Source: Bacteroidaceae bacterium
GTDB taxonomy: Bacteria > Bacteroidota > Bacteroidia > Bacteroidales > Bacteroidaceae
DNA length: 43,437 nt
Direction: 5' to 3'
Assembly (NCBI GenBank): GCA_017650045.1
Contig: JAGCFP010000058.1
Span: 1-43,437, forward strand
Every line of letters begins with the position of its first letter. Within the stretch, counting starts at the first letter, position 1. Shown here one piece after another: positions 8,710-17,175 of this stretch. A program made the position numbers and the translations under genes. A model generated the notes under the pieces. The model made no database searches. It was not told the origin of the DNA and saw nothing but the letters and a program-made list of their open reading frames with translations.

Positions 8710-11700
8710 ATGATTCTATTTTACAGGACCAAACAACAGAGTGTGATTGCCGTGGAAAGCGATCATCAACTTCCTCAAGCAGAGAATGAAAAGTTATGTT
8801 GGCTTTTCAGTGGTGCGACTCCAGATAACGAAGAGAACCTGAAGGGTTACTTCGTAGGACCCAGACGTGAAATGATTACCCCATGGAGTACCAATGCGGT
8901 GGAAATCACCCAGAACATGGGTATGAAAGGCATCTCACGTATCGAGGAATATTTCCCCGTGAAAGACGAGAATGCCGACCATGACCCAATGCTGCAACGC
9001 ATGTATCACGGACTGGACCAGCGCATCTTCACGACGAATCGTAAACCTGAGCCTATCGTCTACATTGAGAATCTGGAAGAATACAATGAGAAGGAGGGTT
9101 TGGCACTGTCAAAAGATGAAATGGACTATCTGAAGAAGGTGGAGAAAGATTGCGGTCGCCCTCTGACGGATAGCGAGGTCTTCGGTTTTGCACAGATCAA
9201 CTCTGAGCACTGCCGCCACAAAATCTTCGGGGGTGTGTTCGTCATCGATGGGGAAGAGAAAGAATCATCACTCTTCCAGCTCATCAAAAAAACAACCAAA
9301 GAGCATCCGAATAAAATCATATCTGCCTATAAAGATAATGTGGCTTTTGCACAGGGACCTATGATTGAGCAGTTTGCTCCTGCCGACCATTCCAAGCCCG
9401 ACTATTTCCAAATAAAGAATATTGAGAGTGTCATTTCTCTGAAAGCTGAGACACACAACTTCCCAACGACCGTGGAACCATTCAATGGGGCTTCTACGGG
9501 TACGGGTGGAGAGATTCGCGACCGTATGGGTGGTGGTAAGGGTTCCTGGCCAATTGCAGGTACTGCCATCTATATGACCAGCTATCCACGTACCGATACT
9601 GGTCGTGGATGGGAGGATATCCTGCCGGTGCGCCAGTGGCTCTATCAAACCCCGGAACAGATACTTATCAAGGCTTCCAATGGGGCCAGTGACTTCGGAA
9701 ACAAGTTCGGACAGCCATTGATCTGTGGCTCCTTACTTACCTTTGAACATAAGGAAGGGAATGAGGTCTATGGGTATGATAAAGTGATCATGCTGGCAGG
9801 TGGTGTGGGCTACGGCACTAAGCGCGATTGTCTGAAAGGTGAGCCTAAACCAGGCAACAAGATTGTGGTACTGGGTGGTGACAATTACCGCATCGGACTG
9901 GGTGGCGGCTCTGTGTCTTCCGTGGATACGGGACGCTACAGCAATGGCGTGGAGCTGAATGCCGTACAACGTGCCAATGCCGAAATGCAGAAACGTACAT
10001 ATAACGTGGTGCGTGCGCTCTGTGAAGAAGAAGAGAATCCTGTGGTATCTATCCACGACCATGGCGCTGCCGGCCATGTGAACTGCCTCTCTGAATTGGT
10101 GGAAGATTGTGGCGGCCTTATTGAGATGGACAAACTGCCTATCGGAGACAAGACGCTTTCTTCCAAGGAAATCATTGCCAACGAAAGTCAGGAGCGCATG
10201 GGACTCTTAATCCAGGAAAAGTCGCTGGAACATGTACGTAAGGTTGCCGAACGTGAGCGTGCGCCAATGTATGTGGTGGGTGAAACGACTGGCGACCATC
10301 GCTTCGCTTTCCAACAGGCAGATGGGGTGAGACCTTTCGACTTGGCTGTCAGCCAGATGTTTGGCTCTTCTCCTAAGACCTATATGATAGACAAGACTGT
10401 AGAGCGCCACTACGAGAATCCAACTTATGAATTGGCTAAGCTTCAAGAATACCTTGAGAACGTGTTGCAACTGGAGGCCGTAGCATGTAAAGACTGGCTG
10501 ACCAACAAGGTGGACCGTGCGGTGACGGGTAAGATAGCCCGCCAACAAACCCAAGGCGAAATACAGTTGCCACTGAGTGATTGTGGCGTGGTGGCCTTAG
10601 ATTATCGTGGAGAGAAAGGTATCGCTACCGCCTTAGGACATGCCCCACAGGTGGCATTGGCAGATCCCGCAGCAGGTTCCATCATGGCTGTGAGCGAGGC
10701 ATTGACCAACATTGTCTGGGCTCCTATGGCAGAGGGATTGGATAGTATCTCCCTGTCTGCCAACTGGATGTGGCCTTGTCGCTCTCAAGAGGGTGAAGAT
10801 GCCCGTCTCTATAAGGCGGTACAGGCTTTAAGCGACTTCTGCATCGACCTTAAAATCAATGTGCCGACAGGTAAAGACTCTCTGAGTATGACCCAACAGT
10901 ATCCTGACGGGACCAAGGTCATTGCCCCAGGTACCGTGATTGTGTCTGCTGGTGGTGAGGTGAGTGATGTAAAGAAAGTGGTCTCTCCAGTATTGGTCAA
11001 TGATCCTAAGAGTACCATCTATCACATTGACTTCAGCTATGATAAGCTACGCTTGGGAGGTTCTGCCTTTGCTCAACAGCTGAATAAGATCGGTGATGAC
11101 GTGCCTTATACCCGCAGCGCAGAGTATTTCCGCAATGCTTATATGGCCGTACAAAAGTTGGTAGAACAAGGACTGATCCAGGCTGGACATGATATCAGTG
11201 CCGGTGGTTTGATCACGACCCTTCTGGAAATGTGCTTCGCCAATGTGGATGGTGGTATGGAGATAGATCTGGATGCCATCAAGGAAAAAGACCTTATCAA
11301 GATACTGTTTGCTGAGAATCCGGGAGTAGTGATTGAAGTCAGCAAGGAACATAAGGCTGCCGTGAAGCAAATCCTGTCTGAAGCAGGGGTGGCTTTCGTT
11401 AAGTTAGGACATCCTGCCGAGGAGCGCCAAATACTGGTGAGCAAGGAAGGGGCTACGTATCAGTTCCTTATCGACCATCTGAGGGATGTCTGGTATAGTT
11501 CTTCTTACCTGTTGGATCGTAAACAGAGCAAGAACGGCTGTGCCAAGAAGCGTTTCGAGAACTACAAGATGCAACCTCTGGAGATTATCTACAACAAGGC
11601 ATTTACTGGTCAGTTCGCGCAATTCGGCATTGATCCGAACCGGCGCACCCCTACAGGCATTCGCGCAGCTGTCATTCGCGAGAAAGGTACCAATAGTGAG

Positions 11701-12408
11701 CGTGAAATGGCCTATCTGCTCTATTTAGCAGGGTTTGATGTGAAAGATGTGACCATGACCGACCTTGAAAGTGGGGAGGAGACGCTGGATGACGTGAACA
11801 TGATAGTGTTCTGCGGTGGATTCTCCAACAGTGATGTTCTGGGCTCTGCCAAGGGATGGGCAGGTGCCATTCTCTATAATCCAAAAGCCAAGGAAGCCAT
11901 TCACCGTTATTATGCACGAGAAGATACCTTGTCTCTGGGCGTGTGCAACGGCTGCCAGTTGGTGATGGAGCTCAATCTGCTTAGTCCTGACCGCAAGGAT
12001 ATCGGAAAGATGGTACACAATGATTCTCATAAGTTTGAATCGGCTTATGTATCTGTGACTATCCCGACCAATCGCAGCGTGATGTTTGGCAGTCTAAGTG
12101 GCAGTAAGATAGGAATCTGGGCGGATCATGGAGAAGGAAAGTTCAAGCTTCCAGGCAAAGAGTATGATTACAATGTCATTGCCAAGTATAGCTACGATGA
12201 ATATCCTGGCAATCCGAATGGTTCGGATTATGCAGTGGCAGGACTGGCCAGTAAGGATGGCAGACATGTGGCCATCATGCCGCATCCTGAGCGTGCCTTC
12301 TTCCCATGGCAATGTGCCTTCTATCCAGTCGATAGGAAAGATGACCAGATCACCCCATGGGTGGAAGCCTTTGTCAATGCCCGGCGATGGATTGAGAATA
12401 AAAAGTAA
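8710..12408 (+). CDS. purL: Phosphoribosylformylglycinamidine synthase, single-chain type
   Basis: A 1232-residue large PurL that converts FGAR, glutamine and ATP to FGAM in step four of purine synthesis. N-terminal, synthetase and glutaminase parts are fused, as in other Bacteroidales and Proteobacteria. Visible motifs include FAQINSEHCRHKIFGG, GASTGTGGEIRDRMGGGKG, HDHGAAGHVNCLSELV, HDISAGGLITTLLEM and the C-terminal class I glutaminase with GVCNGCQLVMEL and MPHPER. The glutaminase triad is C1079, H1192 and E1194. The open frame extends upstream to 8461, but those 83 residues run antisense through the LysE gene and past the promoter; MILFYRTKQQSVIAV at 8710 matches the usual N-terminus. It ends in a bidirectional terminator shared with the convergent gene at 12463. 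Confidence 0.97.
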   Translation: MILFYRTKQQSVIAVESDHQLPQAENEKLCWLFSGATPDNEENLKGYFVGPRREMITPWSTNAVEITQNMGMKGISRIEEYFPVKDENADHDPMLQRMYHGLDQRIFTTNRKPEPIVYIENLEEYNEKEGLALSKDEMDYLKKVEKDCGRPLTDSEVFGFAQINSEHCRHKIFGGVFVIDGEEKESSLFQLIKKTTKEHPNKIISAYKDNVAFAQGPMIEQFAPADHSKPDYFQIKNIESVISLKAETHNFPTTVEPFNGASTGTGGEIRDRMGGGKGSWPIAGTAIYMTSYPRTDTGRGWEDILPVRQWLYQTPEQILIKASNGASDFGNKFGQPLICGSLLTFEHKEGNEVYGYDKVIMLAGGVGYGTKRDCLKGEPKPGNKIVVLGGDNYRIGLGGGSVSSVDTGRYSNGVELNAVQRANAEMQKRTYNVVRALCEEEENPVVSIHDHGAAGHVNCLSELVEDCGGLIEMDKLPIGDKTLSSKEIIANESQERMGLLIQEKSLEHVRKVAERERAPMYVVGETTGDHRFAFQQADGVRPFDLAVSQMFGSSPKTYMIDKTVERHYENPTYELAKLQEYLENVLQLEAVACKDWLTNKVDRAVTGKIARQQTQGEIQLPLSDCGVVALDYRGEKGIATALGHAPQVALADPAAGSIMAVSEALTNIVWAPMAEGLDSISLSANWMWPCRSQEGEDARLYKAVQALSDFCIDLKINVPTGKDSLSMTQQYPDGTKVIAPGTVIVSAGGEVSDVKKVVSPVLVNDPKSTIYHIDFSYDKLRLGGSAFAQQLNKIGDDVPYTRSAEYFRNAYMAVQKLVEQGLIQAGHDISAGGLITTLLEMCFANVDGGMEIDLDAIKEKDLIKILFAENPGVVIEVSKEHKAAVKQILSEAGVAFVKLGHPAEERQILVSKEGATYQFLIDHLRDVWYSSSYLLDRKQSKNGCAKKRFENYKMQPLEIIYNKAFTGQFAQFGIDPNRRTPTGIRAAVIREKGTNSEREMAYLLYLAGFDVKDVTMTDLESGEETLDDVNMIVFCGGFSNSDVLGSAKGWAGAILYNPKAKEAIHRYYAREDTLSLGVCNGCQLVMELNLLSPDRKDIGKMVHNDSHKFESAYVSVTIPTNRSVMFGSLSGSKIGIWADHGEGKFKLPGKEYDYNVIAKYSYDEYPGNPNGSDYAVAGLASKDGRHVAIMPHPERAFFPWQCAFYPVDRKDDQITPWVEAFVNARRWIENKK

Positions 12409-12412
12409 AAAG

Positions 12413-12444
12413 AAAAGAGGATGTGCGAACACATCCTCTTTTTT
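12413..12444. terminator. Bidirectional terminator between purL and the Gfo/Idh/MocA gene
   Basis: A perfect 9-bp stem GAGGATGTG/CACATCCTC (12417-12425 with 12430-12438) with a CGAA loop, followed by six T on the plus strand and preceded by four A (four T on the minus strand). It serves both convergent genes, purL and the minus-strand oxidoreductase ending at 12463. Confidence 0.85.
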
Positions 12445-12462
12445 CTTTCAGCACTAAAGCGA

Positions 12463-13953
12463 TTAGCAACGCTTGTCGAGGTAAGGCAGCACGTAAGGCT
12501 TGCGATACTCGTAGTAGTACAGACGGTGGTTAGCAGCCTCCTTGTCGTTACCAACGAAGGTACGAGTAGCTGGGTTCCACTTCACTGGACGACCAAGCTC
12601 ATAAGCAATGTTGCACAAGCAGCAAAGAACTGCGGTTCCTGCACCTGCCTCGATAGGAGCGATAGTCTGCTCGCGAGAACGGATACAGTCGATGAAGTTC
12701 TGAGCATGTGGTGAGCTGATCTCGTAAGCTGGCTGAGCCTGTGGACGAGCCTGCTGCTGGTTGCGGTTCTGCTGTGGCTGCTGCTGCTGTGGACGGCGCT
12801 GGCCAGGACGGGTACCGCGGATGTTCTCAGGAATGAGTGACATGTCAGAGCACTCGATGTGTGAACGAGATACATCTACATAACCATTCGTACCCATGAA
12901 CTTCAAGCCCTGTGAATTAGGACTATCCTCAAGATAAGCATGCTCCATCATGATGGTGCCATCAGGCCAACGGCAAGAATATGCCTCACCTTCATTCCAG
13001 TAGTTACGTGGATAGTACTCAACTGGCTGCAGGCCGTCGAAGCCCATAGCGCAGTTAGCGATGTCGTGCATGTGAGCACCCCAGTCAGCGGTGTAACCGT
13101 TACCGGTCTCACGATACCAACGCCAAGCACCCCAGAAACCTTCGCTCTTACCTGGGATAACTTCAGTCTTCTTACCCTTAGTGATAGTCTGTTCCAGAAC
13201 GATCTGTGGGCAGAGCTGCTCGTTGTACTCAATCTTAGGATCGTTCAACGGGCCTAACCAGAGGTTGAAGTTCAGGTTAGCAGGGATAGGCTGAACGCCA
13301 CCGAACTCCTCATACATCTTCTCGATTGGACGTGGAGGATCACCTACCTTAGAGTAGATCTTCTCTACGTGACCGATCTTACCTGCCTGGATGATCTCAA
13401 TAGCCTTCTGGAAAGTAGCACCTGAACGCTGCTGGCTACCAGTCTGGAACACGCGCTTGTTCTGACGAACAGCATCCTGCATAGCATAAGCCTCAGTAAT
13501 GGTGTAAGTCAAAGGCTTCTGGCAATATACATCCTTACCTGCCTGGCAAGCGTGGATGGTGTGCAGTGTATGCCAGTGGTCTGGAGAAGCTACCTCCACT
13601 GCATCGATGTCCTTACGCTCAAGGAGCTGCTCATAAGACTCATAAATGTCGCAACGCTCGTTCATACCACGTGATGCCTGCCACTGGGCAACGGTGCGGC
13701 GGAAACGCTCAGTCTTCAGAGTGTCAACATCGCTACAAGCTGCTACCTGTACACCTGCACATGAAGCGAGGCCACGGAAGTCGCTCAATGCCTGACGGCC
13801 AAGACCGATAAAACCTAATACAACACGGTCACTTGGAGCCACCTTCACACCATTCTGTGCCCAGCTAGGCATAATGGTAAGGCTTGACAAACCAAGGGCG
13901 GAAATGCGCAGGAAGTTTCTGCGGCTCATTCCATTCTTACTTGTTTTTTCCAT
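12463..13953 (-). CDS. Tat-exported Gfo/Idh/MocA-family sugar oxidoreductase
   Basis: A 496-residue NAD(P)-dependent oxidoreductase with an N-terminal twin-arginine signal (SRRNFLRISALGL, arginines 11-12) ending near PSWAQ, so it should act in the periplasm with a cofactor loaded before export. The Rossmann turn is VVLGFIGLGRQ (44-54), the catalytic lysine motif is QKPL (K146), and the conserved DWGAHMHDI (290-298) supplies the histidines. Residues 381-408 form a Q/P/R-rich low-complexity insertion (RPQQQQPQQNRNQQQ) before the C-terminal AYEISSPHAQNFIDC block. It follows the Tat TIM-barrel gene by 31 nt. Such pairs are known from Bacteroidetes keto-sugar pathways; the exact substrate here is unknown. 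Confidence 0.9.
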   Translation of the reverse strand: MEKTSKNGMSRRNFLRISALGLSSLTIMPSWAQNGVKVAPSDRVVLGFIGLGRQALSDFRGLASCAGVQVAACSDVDTLKTERFRRTVAQWQASRGMNERCDIYESYEQLLERKDIDAVEVASPDHWHTLHTIHACQAGKDVYCQKPLTYTITEAYAMQDAVRQNKRVFQTGSQQRSGATFQKAIEIIQAGKIGHVEKIYSKVGDPPRPIEKMYEEFGGVQPIPANLNFNLWLGPLNDPKIEYNEQLCPQIVLEQTITKGKKTEVIPGKSEGFWGAWRWYRETGNGYTADWGAHMHDIANCAMGFDGLQPVEYYPRNYWNEGEAYSCRWPDGTIMMEHAYLEDSPNSQGLKFMGTNGYVDVSRSHIECSDMSLIPENIRGTRPGQRRPQQQQPQQNRNQQQARPQAQPAYEISSPHAQNFIDCIRSREQTIAPIEAGAGTAVLCCLCNIAYELGRPVKWNPATRTFVGNDKEAANHRLYYYEYRKPYVLPYLDKRC

Positions 13954-13984
13954 ATAAAATAATTAATAAGTGATAAAAAAGTTT

Positions 13985-15034
13985 TTAAAGTAATATCTGA
14001 CGGGCATAGTTGATGCAGATTCCTACCTCACGCACGGCATTTGACCATGGCTTCACTGGATATTCGAGCTCGATATCGCAATAGAAAGGCTTCTTCTCGT
14101 CGCGGATGTAGTGCAACAGGTCTTCCAATGGTGTCTGACCCTGACCCCATACCTGGTTAGCATTAGGCTCCTGGGCGTTAGGACCAGTCTTGTCTTTCAT
14201 GTGGATAGAGTAGATACGATCTCCGTACTTCTTAATGAAGTCCACAGGATGCTTGCCGGTAGAACCGAAGTAGTGACCCTGATCGAAGTTGAGCATGATG
14301 TTTGGAGAAATAGCCAAAACTGGGTCTGGACCGTCTTTCCACTCATCGGTAGAATACTGCATGTGGTTGTGGAAAGCGAGAATCATATCGTGCTTCTCAG
14401 CAAATGGAGCTACGCGCTTTGCTGCATCGAGGCTGAGCTCGGTGGTCACGGCACGGGCACCCATGGCCTTAGCCAACTTGAAAGCATAGTCCAGATCTTC
14501 GTCAGAGCTGTTGGCTCCAGGACTGGTCTTCACGATGTGGATGTCGATGCCCAGATCATTGAAGCGCTTGCGAACCTCGGCAACCTTGTCCCAATCCATG
14601 TTGGCACGCCAAGCCTTTAAGGTCTCCTGATACTTGGCCATCTCTGCCTGTGCTTCAGGACCTAACTGCATACGACCACCCTGAATGGTCTGTCCAGCAC
14701 GCTCTGCTGCTGCTCTAGCTTCAGCCATCAGGCGCTGCTGTGGACTCTCTGGGATGCCTAAGCAGCCTTCCAGGTCGTTACCCATAAGCTCAAGATTGCT
14801 CACACCTGCATCCTTGCAGTAGCCAAGAAGATTCTCTAAACCACCAGGAGTACCACGGAAACTATAGGTAATACAACCCATGGCTACACCTGCAAAATTA
14901 GAATTTACCTTACCATCGGCAGGAGCAGCAGCTTTATTATCAGCACCTGCACATGAGGTCAGAGAAGGTAACACGGTAATACCTGCCAAAGCAGCGGCAG
15001 ATACACCTAAAAAATGACGTCTTGATTTGTCCAT
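13985..15034 (-). CDS. Tat-exported xylose-isomerase-like TIM-barrel lipoprotein (sugar isomerase/epimerase family)
   Basis: A 349-residue AP-endonuclease-2/xylose-isomerase-like TIM barrel. The N-terminus combines a twin-arginine motif SRRHFLG (R5, R6) with a lipobox LTSC (C28), so it is probably a Tat-exported lipoprotein. Likely metal and catalytic residues are E199 (TTELS), H222/H224 (AFHNHMQY), D251 and H254 (NFDQGHYFG), H278 (SIHMKD) and E322/E324 (CDIELEY). Relatives isomerise, epimerise or dehydrate sugars. It is first in a two-gene operon with the Tat Gfo/Idh/MocA enzyme, so a joint periplasmic oxidation/elimination or epimerisation of a sugar is a reasonable inference. Confidence 0.88.
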   Translation of the reverse strand: MDKSRRHFLGVSAAALAGITVLPSLTSCAGADNKAAAPADGKVNSNFAGVAMGCITYSFRGTPGGLENLLGYCKDAGVSNLELMGNDLEGCLGIPESPQQRLMAEARAAAERAGQTIQGGRMQLGPEAQAEMAKYQETLKAWRANMDWDKVAEVRKRFNDLGIDIHIVKTSPGANSSDEDLDYAFKLAKAMGARAVTTELSLDAAKRVAPFAEKHDMILAFHNHMQYSTDEWKDGPDPVLAISPNIMLNFDQGHYFGSTGKHPVDFIKKYGDRIYSIHMKDKTGPNAQEPNANQVWGQGQTPLEDLLHYIRDEKKPFYCDIELEYPVKPWSNAVREVGICINYARQILL

Positions 15035-15092
15035 TATTTAATAAAATTAAAATTAGAGATTTCAGTTCTTCTGTTTTAAACATAATAGGCTT

Positions 15093-15123
15093 CAAATATA
15101 GGAATAATTAATCATTCTAACAA
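15093..15123 (-). promoter_or_regulatory. Predicted promoter of the Tat sugar-enzyme operon
   Basis: On the minus strand a perfect -7 box TATATTTG (15093-15100) and a TTG -33 element (15121-15123) are separated by 20 nt, the Bacteroidetes housekeeping arrangement. The leader to the ATG at 15034 would be about 50 nt. Confidence 0.65.
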
Positions 15124-15181
15124 ATAATCTTTCACTTTTTTAAAAAATGAGAAGAAAAAGGCGGTTCTCCGGCACAAGAGA

Positions 15182-15205
15182 CACTCCGTTTAACACATAT
15201 TAAGT
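15182..15205 (+). promoter_or_regulatory. Conserved operator-like element upstream of the first DUF6057-like gene
   Basis: CACTC followed by CGTTTAACACATATTAAGT. The same element with one single-base indel and one substitution lies at 20301-20323, before the second paralogue. In both cases its TTAAG ends exactly 33 nt before the first base of the -7 box. The core TTAAC-ATATTAA is an imperfect palindrome. Confidence 0.55.
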
Positions 15206-15215
15206 GATTAGATGT

Positions 15216-15244
15216 TTGAAATACATATTATCATTGTACTTTTG
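15216..15244 (+). promoter_or_regulatory. Predicted promoter of the first DUF6057-like gene
   Basis: TTG (15216-15218), 18 nt spacer, then a perfect -7 box TACTTTTG (15237-15244). Transcription would start near 15250, giving a leader of about 22 nt before the ATG at 15273. Confidence 0.65.
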
Positions 15245-15272
15245 TATTCGATTTTTAGGTTATTGACTGCAG

Positions 15273-17066
15273 ATGAATTCTAATAATATCGGAAAACCCA
15301 AAAAGTTGTTTCCCTTGCTATGGGTATCAGGCATATTGATAGCAGCATGCTTGCTGTTGTTCTATTTTCTGCAAAGTTCTCAGGAGTTTATTTATTATTA
15401 CAGAGAACAGCAACAAATCTTTCTCTATGACAACGACTATCTCCTGAAATTGCTGAAACCCATTGGCGGTTTTGCAGTGATGGCTGGCCAATGGCTGGTG
15501 CAGTTCTTCGTACTTCCATACATGGGAGCCTTGATTTCCACACTTTTGACACTGATAGCTGCCATCTTCCTGGGGCTCTCTTTGAAGAAACTGGATCAGA
15601 AGAACCTCTGGTGGATCCCACTGGTATTCCTGCCTTTCTTCCTCTATCATATCTGTTTACAGGATGTGTATGTGCATTATGACGGATTGGTGGCATTGAC
15701 CATAGGATGCATCTGTCTTTGGAAATACACCATGCTTCCGAAAGACAGGTGGGGGCTTCGGTTGACAGGGGGCATAGTCATTACTATAGCATTGTTCTAT
15801 CTGGCTGGTTCCATTGCCGTACTTATCAGCTTGACGATGCTGCTGTTCGATTTACTTCGCAAAGCTCCTAAGGCTTATTTGAGTGTGTTGCCCCTCGCCT
15901 TGGTGTTGATTACGGGTATCATCGCCGTGTATTACGGCTGGGTGGTGGATTATACCTATGCGTTCTGGACAAAAGGTTATTGCGAATATTACTTTGAGCC
16001 AACTTCCACCCATACCTTGTCGTGGGTTTCTATCCCTATCCTGCTGCTGATTGTCTGGTTATCGGCCCGATGGGAGAGTAAACGCGTATGGATTCAACCC
16101 TGCCTGTCATTTGCATTACTGGTTTTGGTATGCTTTGGATGCCAACGCCTGGCAACTGCCCAAATGAACTATCCTTACTATTCATTCCTAAAGCAGACGC
16201 ATTATGCTGACAGAGAGGAATGGGATAAGCTGACTAAGGTACTGGATATCAGCGCCACGAACGAAATACAGATGAACTACCTGAATCTGGGACTCGCCCA
16301 TCAAGGGCGACTGCTTACAGACCTTTTCCTTTATCCACAACAGAACATCAACTCTCTGATGACTTCGTATGTGCAATATACGGATATGGGGGTATTAATG
16401 AGCCGACTCTACTATCAGATGGGGGTAATTGGAGCAGCGCAATATCAGGCTTTCAGCAGTACAGTGGGCATCACTTATGGCAATCCGTCAATGGCCAAAT
16501 TGCTTGTCAAGACCTATCTCATCAATGGCAACTACCAGATTGCCGAAAAGCAAATTAGGCTTTTGGAAAAGAGCTGGTATTATGCAGATTGGGCAACGGA
16601 TATGCGCAAATACCTATATAATGACGACGCGGTGATGTCAGATGCAGAACTGAAGAAGATGCGTTTAAGTCTGCCAGATAATGATGGATATGCCATGCTA
16701 TATGGTCCCTTGGTGGATTTGCAAACGGTGATGGATGCCAATCCCGACAATCGCGAAGCGGCAGATTACTTTATCGCCATGCTGTTGATATCAAAGGATT
16801 ACGATGGAATCAACTTCTTCGTTGATCGCTATTATGGAAAGGGTTGCATGACCACATTGCCAGAACGACTTCAGGAAGCGATAGTAGCCATCCATGAACA
16901 TGACCCTGATTATTGCCGTGCTCATGGAGTAAGCGAAGAAACGATCAATCGTTTTAGTCAGTTCCGACAAGATGTATTGACTCTGCGACGTAGCGGAGCT
17001 ACCAATATGTCACGTCTGGCAGCTGGATACGGGAAGACGTTTTGGTATTATATGGTCAAAAATTGA
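15273..17066 (+). CDS. Polytopic membrane protein with helical C-terminal domain, DUF6057-like (copy A)
   Basis: A 597-residue protein of unknown function. Residues 1 to about 290 contain around ten hydrophobic segments, starting with LLWVSGILIAACLLLFYFL, with conserved REQQQIFLYDNDYLLKLLKPIGG and QWLVQFFVLPYMG between them. The remaining half is soluble and helical with TPR-like pairs (ARLYYQMGVIGAAQY, LLVKTYLINGNYQIAEKQI, EAADYFIAMLLISKDYDGI) and ends in GKTFWYYMVKN. I recall this as the DUF6057 family of Bacteroidetes but cannot verify it. A haem-c propeller lipoprotein gene follows 109 nt downstream on the same strand. A close paralogue lies at 20391-22172. A role as a membrane partner of the lipoprotein is inference from the repeated pairing. 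Confidence 0.85.
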   Translation: MNSNNIGKPKKLFPLLWVSGILIAACLLLFYFLQSSQEFIYYYREQQQIFLYDNDYLLKLLKPIGGFAVMAGQWLVQFFVLPYMGALISTLLTLIAAIFLGLSLKKLDQKNLWWIPLVFLPFFLYHICLQDVYVHYDGLVALTIGCICLWKYTMLPKDRWGLRLTGGIVITIALFYLAGSIAVLISLTMLLFDLLRKAPKAYLSVLPLALVLITGIIAVYYGWVVDYTYAFWTKGYCEYYFEPTSTHTLSWVSIPILLLIVWLSARWESKRVWIQPCLSFALLVLVCFGCQRLATAQMNYPYYSFLKQTHYADREEWDKLTKVLDISATNEIQMNYLNLGLAHQGRLLTDLFLYPQQNINSLMTSYVQYTDMGVLMSRLYYQMGVIGAAQYQAFSSTVGITYGNPSMAKLLVKTYLINGNYQIAEKQIRLLEKSWYYADWATDMRKYLYNDDAVMSDAELKKMRLSLPDNDGYAMLYGPLVDLQTVMDANPDNREAADYFIAMLLISKDYDGINFFVDRYYGKGCMTTLPERLQEAIVAIHEHDPDYCRAHGVSEETINRFSQFRQDVLTLRRSGATNMSRLAAGYGKTFWYYMVKN

Positions 17067-17175
17067 ACATTGAACATTGAGAAGTATTCTTGTGCAGGTA
17101 TAGAACAAATAAAGCTTGCTTTTATTTGACGAGGCGTAGCCGATAAACTTTTTGAACTAGTAACATTTAGGTATT

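Noticed and set aside
12721-12800. Possible tandem repeat (CTG/TGC-rich) on the plus strand
   Set aside because: It is simply the Q/P-rich coding tract of the exported oxidoreductase, not an array.
17105-17131. AAATAAAGC-TTG-CTTTTATTT inverted repeat between the first membrane protein and haem-propeller genes
   Set aside because: The stem is A/T-rich with a bulge and not followed by a good T-run, so I do not call a terminator; the two genes are still likely cotranscribed.
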